Below, piece by piece: positions 5,363 to 7,266 of a stretch of 7,266 nucleotides of DNA. Position 1 is the stretch's first letter; each line of letters starts with the position of its first letter. The DNA comes from Acidimicrobiaceae bacterium (GTDB lineage Bacteria; Actinomycetota; Acidimicrobiia; Acidimicrobiales; Palsa-688). The position numbers and the translations under genes were made by a program. The notes beneath the pieces were generated by a model. It was not told the origin of the DNA. It saw only the letters and a program-made list of their open reading frames with translations, and did not search any database. Location: NCBI GenBank assembly GCA_030838025.1, contig JAUTXM010000227.1, positions 1 through 7,266 of the forward strand. Direction: 5' to 3'.

Positions 5363-5590
5363 ACCAACTCCTCGGCGGGCACGCAAGGCTGTGGTCGAAG
5401 GCCTTGGGGTCAGGCCGTCCGGGGCTCCAGCAGTTCAACCATGGCGTGGTGGTCGAAGTGATGGGCCCCACCAAGCGGCGTGGCGTCGAATCGGGCATCG
5501 TTCAGGTTTGAATCGGCGCCGACACAGATCCCGGCGGAGGCCCGGTAGGTCGCGACCGCACCACGCGTCGCCGACTGCCGCTGCGCGGGA

Positions 5591-5610
5591 CTCGAACGGG
5601 CATTTTCGAG
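5591..5610. promoter_or_regulatory. Inverted repeat upstream of the DJ-1 gene
   Basis: CTCGAA (5591-5596) and TTCGAG (5605-5610) are perfect inverted repeats with an 8-nt spacer, ending 26 nt before the likely start of the DJ-1 gene. The place is right for an operator, but the arms are short. Confidence 0.3.
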
Positions 5611-5636
5611 CGGGCGGTCTCCCCTAGCGTCAGGCG

Positions 5637-6383
5637 ATCGCCAACGTTCTGATCCCGTTGCCTGACCACGACTTCGACGTGACCGAGGTCGCGGTGCCAT
5701 GGTGGCTGCTGAGGAGCGCTGGTCACGCGGTGCGATTCGCCACTGAACGGGGCGGCTCCCCAGCCGCCGCCGATCCGCGGTTGCTCGACGGCGTCATCTT
5801 CGGACAGCTCGGCGCGGCCGCCCAGCCCAAGGCGTTCTATGCGGAGATGCGCTCCGACGAGCAGTTCGCCGCGCCCTTGGCGTGGGCAGACGTCGAACCG
5901 GCGGCGTTCGAGGGTCTGATCTTGGCGGGTGGGCACGCCCCGGGCATGCGCCAGTACTTGGCGAGTGAGCTCCTCCGTCGCAAAGTTGCCGAGTACTGGA
6001 CGCTCGGCCGGCCGGTGGGCGCCATCTGCCACGGCGTGCTGGTTCTCGCCCGTACCCGCGATCCGACGACCGGGCGCAGCCTGCTGGACGGGCGACGGAC
6101 AACCTGCCTGCCGAAGTACATGGAACGATCGGCCTTTCTCACGACGGCGTGGCGACTGGGCCGCTACTACCGGACCTATCCCGAGTACGTCGAGGACGAG
6201 GTCCGGGACGCGCTGCGCCGCCCCTCCGACTTCCTGCGCGGACCGCGGGTGCTCCTCAAGCGCGGCACCGAGGTTGACGATGGCCCCGCTTTCGTCGTCG
6301 AGGACGACAACTACGTGTCGGCGCGCTGGCCGGGCGACGCGTACCTGTTCGCGAGGCGCTTCGCCGGTCGACTCGCGGATTGA
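5637..6383 (+). CDS. DJ-1/PfpI family (type 1 glutamine amidotransferase-like) protein
   Basis: The protein shows the DJ-1/PfpI fold: LPDHDFDVTEVAVPWWLLRS, GHAVRFATERG, FEGLILAGGHAPGMRQYL, the nucleophile elbow GAICHG with the active Cys at codon 6027-6029, then VLVLARTRDPTTGRSLLDGR, MERSAFLTTAWRLGRYYRTY, and the C-terminal block FVVEDDNYVSARWPGDAYLF. Relatives act as cysteine hydrolases, glyoxalase III-like enzymes or deglycases; the substrate here is unknown. The frame is open from 5628, after TAG 5625. Coding similarity clearly begins at ANVLIPLPDHDF, so the natural start is the codon at 5637, which reads ATC rather than ATG. The first conventional start, TTG 5658, would cut off the first beta strand. 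The length from 5637 is 248 residues. The nearby RibD-like gene is on the same strand but separated by 330 bp. Confidence 0.9.
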   Translation: MANVLIPLPDHDFDVTEVAVPWWLLRSAGHAVRFATERGGSPAAADPRLLDGVIFGQLGAAAQPKAFYAEMRSDEQFAAPLAWADVEPAAFEGLILAGGHAPGMRQYLASELLRRKVAEYWTLGRPVGAICHGVLVLARTRDPTTGRSLLDGRRTTCLPKYMERSAFLTTAWRLGRYYRTYPEYVEDEVRDALRRPSDFLRGPRVLLKRGTEVDDGPAFVVEDDNYVSARWPGDAYLFARRFAGRLAD

Positions 6384-6489
6384 TCAAAGGCTCGCTGGCC
6401 GCTGGCGACGATCAGCGTCCGCACCACCGGGAGCGTTTCCCCAACGTGAGCCCCCATTCATTTTGGTTCTGCGTCGCGAATACTGTCTC

Positions 6490-6512
6490 GCACCGCCCAG
6501 CCGGGCAGGTGC
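6490..6512. terminator. GC-rich hairpin between convergent genes
   Basis: GCACCGCCC (6490-6498) pairs with GGGCAGGTGC (6503-6512) with one bulged A and a four-base AGCC loop, giving nine base pairs. It lies between the DJ-1 gene (plus) and the 45-residue ORF (minus), so it may terminate either. There is no T-tract on either side. Confidence 0.45.
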
Positions 6513-6549
6513 AGGAGGGCCAGGCGTGACCTCGACCCCGATATCCTCC

Positions 6550-6569
6550 GCTTAGCTTTGCTTAGCTTC
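6550..6569. repeat. 10-bp tandem duplication at the end of the small ORF
   Basis: GCTTAGCTTT (6550-6559) is followed by GCTTAGCTTC (6560-6569). On the minus strand the second copy supplies the TAA stop of the 45-residue ORF. Ten is not a multiple of three, so a copy gain or loss shifts the frame. Confidence 0.55.
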
Positions 6570-6689
6570 GGGTGGCGCGATGGTGACCCAGTTCTGGGTC
6601 CTTGCGCGGAGGGCATCCGTGAGGTGCTGCGGACCGCGGGTTGCAGATGCGACAAAGTGCGTCGCCATTTCGGCATTGATCGTGCTCAT
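6552..6689 (-). CDS. Small 45-residue hypothetical protein
   Basis: ATG 6689 on the minus strand is directly preceded by AAGGAAGGAAG, a strong purine-rich ribosome binding site with AAGGAA at 6700-6695. The frame begins MSTINAEMATHFVASATRGP, continues QHLTDALRARTQNWVTIAPP and ends EAKQS at TAA 6554-6552. The first 35 residues look like a single amphipathic helix of the kind seen in phasin-like or granule-associated proteins, but I do not recognise the family and give no function. The stop lies inside a 10-bp tandem duplication (6550-6569). Without one repeat unit the frame would continue about 33 codons, so this may be the shortened form of a longer protein. A TACACT hexamer (minus strand, 6775-6770) could be the -10 element. 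Confidence 0.5.
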   Translation of the reverse strand: MSTINAEMATHFVASATRGPQHLTDALRARTQNWVTIAPPEAKQS

Positions 6690-6877
6690 CTTCCTTCCTT
6701 TTGCATCTCACTCGCCAGTGGGGTTCCCGGCTTTGTGCAGCTCCTTTGCTGGCGGGGGTTTGGGCGGCAGTGTACTCCGGTTTCGTACAGCTGATCGCGT
6801 TGAAGACGCGCGGTGCCGCCGCCGAACTTCGGTCACTATGTCATGGAACGGCTGCGGTGGCTCATACTCACGACCTC

Positions 6878-6910
6878 GATTGGACGAGCATTGGACGAGG
6901 ATCGGACGAG
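6878..6910. repeat. Three tandem copies of an 11-bp unit
   Basis: GATTGGACGAG, CATTGGACGAG and GATCGGACGAG follow each other without gaps. TGGACGAG is the constant core in the first two, CGGACGAG in the third. The array is in non-coding DNA. It may be slipped-strand expansion or a protein binding array. Confidence 0.6.
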
Positions 6911-6991
6911 GCTTCGCAGTGGTCGCAGTTACCGGCTTCGTCGTGGTTGCGCTAAACGTCCGCACAATTCGCAACTACGACTGATCGGAAC

Positions 6992-7010
6992 GCCGCGCCA
7001 GAAACGCGGC
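6992..7010. repeat. Short inverted repeat
   Basis: GCCGCG (6992-6997) and CGCGGC (7005-7010) form a perfect 6-bp stem with a 7-nt loop, 19 bp before a second, stronger palindrome. Confidence 0.35.
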
Positions 7011-7028
7011 CACAGGTTACAAACTCGC

Positions 7029-7062
7029 TCACTTTGCCACTCAAAGTGAAACGGGATAGCGT
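7029..7062 (+). promoter_or_regulatory. Palindrome and possible promoter before the last ORF
   Basis: TCACTTTG (7029-7036) and CAAAGTGA (7042-7049) are perfect 8-bp inverted repeats around CCACT. A -35-like TTGCCA (7034-7039) overlaps the left arm and loop, and a -10-like TAGCGT (7057-7062, TANNNT type) follows after 17 bp. An operator overlapping a -35 element is a normal repressor layout. The promoter match is modest. Confidence 0.35.
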
Positions 7063-7082
7063 GATGGCGTGATGGCGTGCTG
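7059..7082. repeat. Three tandem copies of an 8-bp unit
   Basis: GCGTGATG (7059-7066), GCGTGATG (7067-7074) and GCGTGCTG (7075-7082) are directly adjacent. The array begins inside the possible -10 element and runs into the first codons of the ORF at 7077. Confidence 0.6.
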
Positions 7083-7266
7083 AATGAGCTGGCGGAAGCG
7101 TCGCTCCGAGCCGAGGTCGGTGAGTTGCGTCGTGCGACGCCTACGTCGGGCGATGCATACGTCGGGGGAGTCTTGGTGGTACCCGATGGTCAGCTTCGGG
7201 TTGGCGGCGGGTTGGCGCCGGAGTGGCGAGCGTGGCCAGTGACGCCGTTCAGATCGCATCGTGGAC
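7077..7266 (+). CDS. Start of an unidentified ORF (partial at 3' end)
   Basis: A frame from GTG 7077 stays open to the window edge (63 codons). It begins VLNELAEASLRAEVGELRRA and continues AYVGGVLVVPDGQLRVGGGL and WRAWPVTPFRSHRG. The first 18 residues could form a helix and the next part a beta hairpin. The amino acid make-up is balanced, unlike the Arg-rich opposite-strand frame. The upstream stop is TGA 7062-7064. There is no good ribosome binding site. With the possible promoter ending at 7062, the transcript would be nearly leaderless. No family was recognised, so the call rests on openness and composition only. Confidence 0.4.
   Translation, partial: MLNELAEASLRAEVGELRRATPTSGDAYVGGVLVVPDGQLRVGGGLAPEWRAWPVTPFRSHRG

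Larger units (their letters stand above)
5307..5636. other. 330-bp spacer between the RibD-like and DJ-1 genes
   Basis: No gene can be supported here. A minus-strand frame ending at 5410 reads NLNDARFDATPLGGAHHFDH near its end and has G/C-rich third positions, so a gene remnant is possible, but no family was recognised and its upstream part is Arg/Ser-rich. A plus-strand frame from ATG 5334 is Arg-rich and has its Shine-Dalgarno one base from the ATG. Two short inverted repeats lie at 5340-5362 and 5591-5610. Confidence 0.45.
6690..7058. other. Gene-poor stretch with short repeats
   Basis: No convincing gene is present. Plus-strand frames through 6580-6984, 6701-6955 and 6813-7049 overlap each other, have no clear ribosome binding site and no recognisable family. 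One has a hydrophobic end (GFAVVAVTGFVVVALNV), but codon use is weak. Purine/pyrimidine content and G/C bias are lower than in the genes on the left. Repeats inside are listed separately. Confidence 0.45.

Noticed and set aside
5410..5520. Minus-strand C-terminus-like fragment (NLNDARFDATPLGGAHHFDH)
   Set aside because: Composition looks coding, but the upstream part is not, no start or family was found, and it would run into the DJ-1 gene.
5580..5612. tRNA-like GGACTCGAAC segment
   Set aside because: No acceptor, anticodon or D-arm pairing could be built around it; the CTCGAA/TTCGAG inverted repeat explains the look.
6580..6984. Plus-strand 134-residue frame with two hydrophobic patches
   Set aside because: Its first third is antisense to the small ORF that has a strong ribosome binding site; it has no ribosome binding site of its own, and the hydrophobic patches are isolated between Arg/Cys-rich stretches.
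7041..7259. Minus-strand 72-residue frame at the right end
   Set aside because: Arg-rich, no ribosome binding site, antisense to the better-composed frame from GTG 7077.

Overview
The window is GC-rich DNA with strong third-position G/C bias, GTG/TTG starts and short 4-nt start/stop overlaps. It encodes typical actinobacterial families: a DinG-type helicase, a CsbD protein, a DrrA-type ABC ATPase, an ECF sigma factor with a DUF4232 partner, a VOC protein, a RibD-like reductase and a DJ-1/PfpI protein. An actinobacterium, perhaps from the Acidimicrobiia or a related soil or aquatic lineage, is the best guess. The lineage is inference from gene content and base composition only.

Layout. 3-386 (+) is the C-terminal end of a DinG-like helicase that runs straight into about 55 residues resembling the tail of a DUF6596-type ECF sigma factor. 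387-798 holds no gene I can support. 799-1032 (-) is a CsbD-like stress protein. 1077-1697 (+) is the wreck of an ABC drug-exporter-type operon: an ATPase with a missing and frameshifted N-terminus and a Gly in place of the catalytic Glu, broken after the H-loop and joined out of frame to the last 20 codons of a membrane protein. A strong hairpin at 1715-1746 ends this block. 1825-3358 (+) is a compact set of overlapping genes: a possible 33-codon leader ORF, an ECF sigma factor and a membrane-anchored DUF4232 protein. An 85-bp palindrome at 3427-3511, built from four copies of TTGGCAGTT, lies between this operon and the convergent minus-strand genes.

3595-4497 (-) contains a VOC protein followed by a frameshifted conserved-hypothetical gene. 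4716-5306 (+) is a dihydrofolate reductase/RibD-family protein. 5637-6383 (+) is a DJ-1/PfpI-family protein whose expected ATG start appears as ATC. 6552-6689 (-) is a 45-aa ORF with a strong ribosome binding site. The rest, to 7266, is gene-poor with short tandem repeats. It ends in a palindrome, a possible promoter and the first 63 codons of an unidentified ORF.

The intact functional unit is the sigma/DUF4232 operon, probably an envelope-signalling module. The VOC, RibD-like and DJ-1 genes are single accessory enzymes of the kind found around detoxification or secondary metabolism; nothing in the sequence ties them into one pathway. The most notable general feature is the number of broken or fused genes in 7 kb. 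This suggests either real gene decay by short deletions or assembly and base-call errors, and the sequence alone cannot separate the two.
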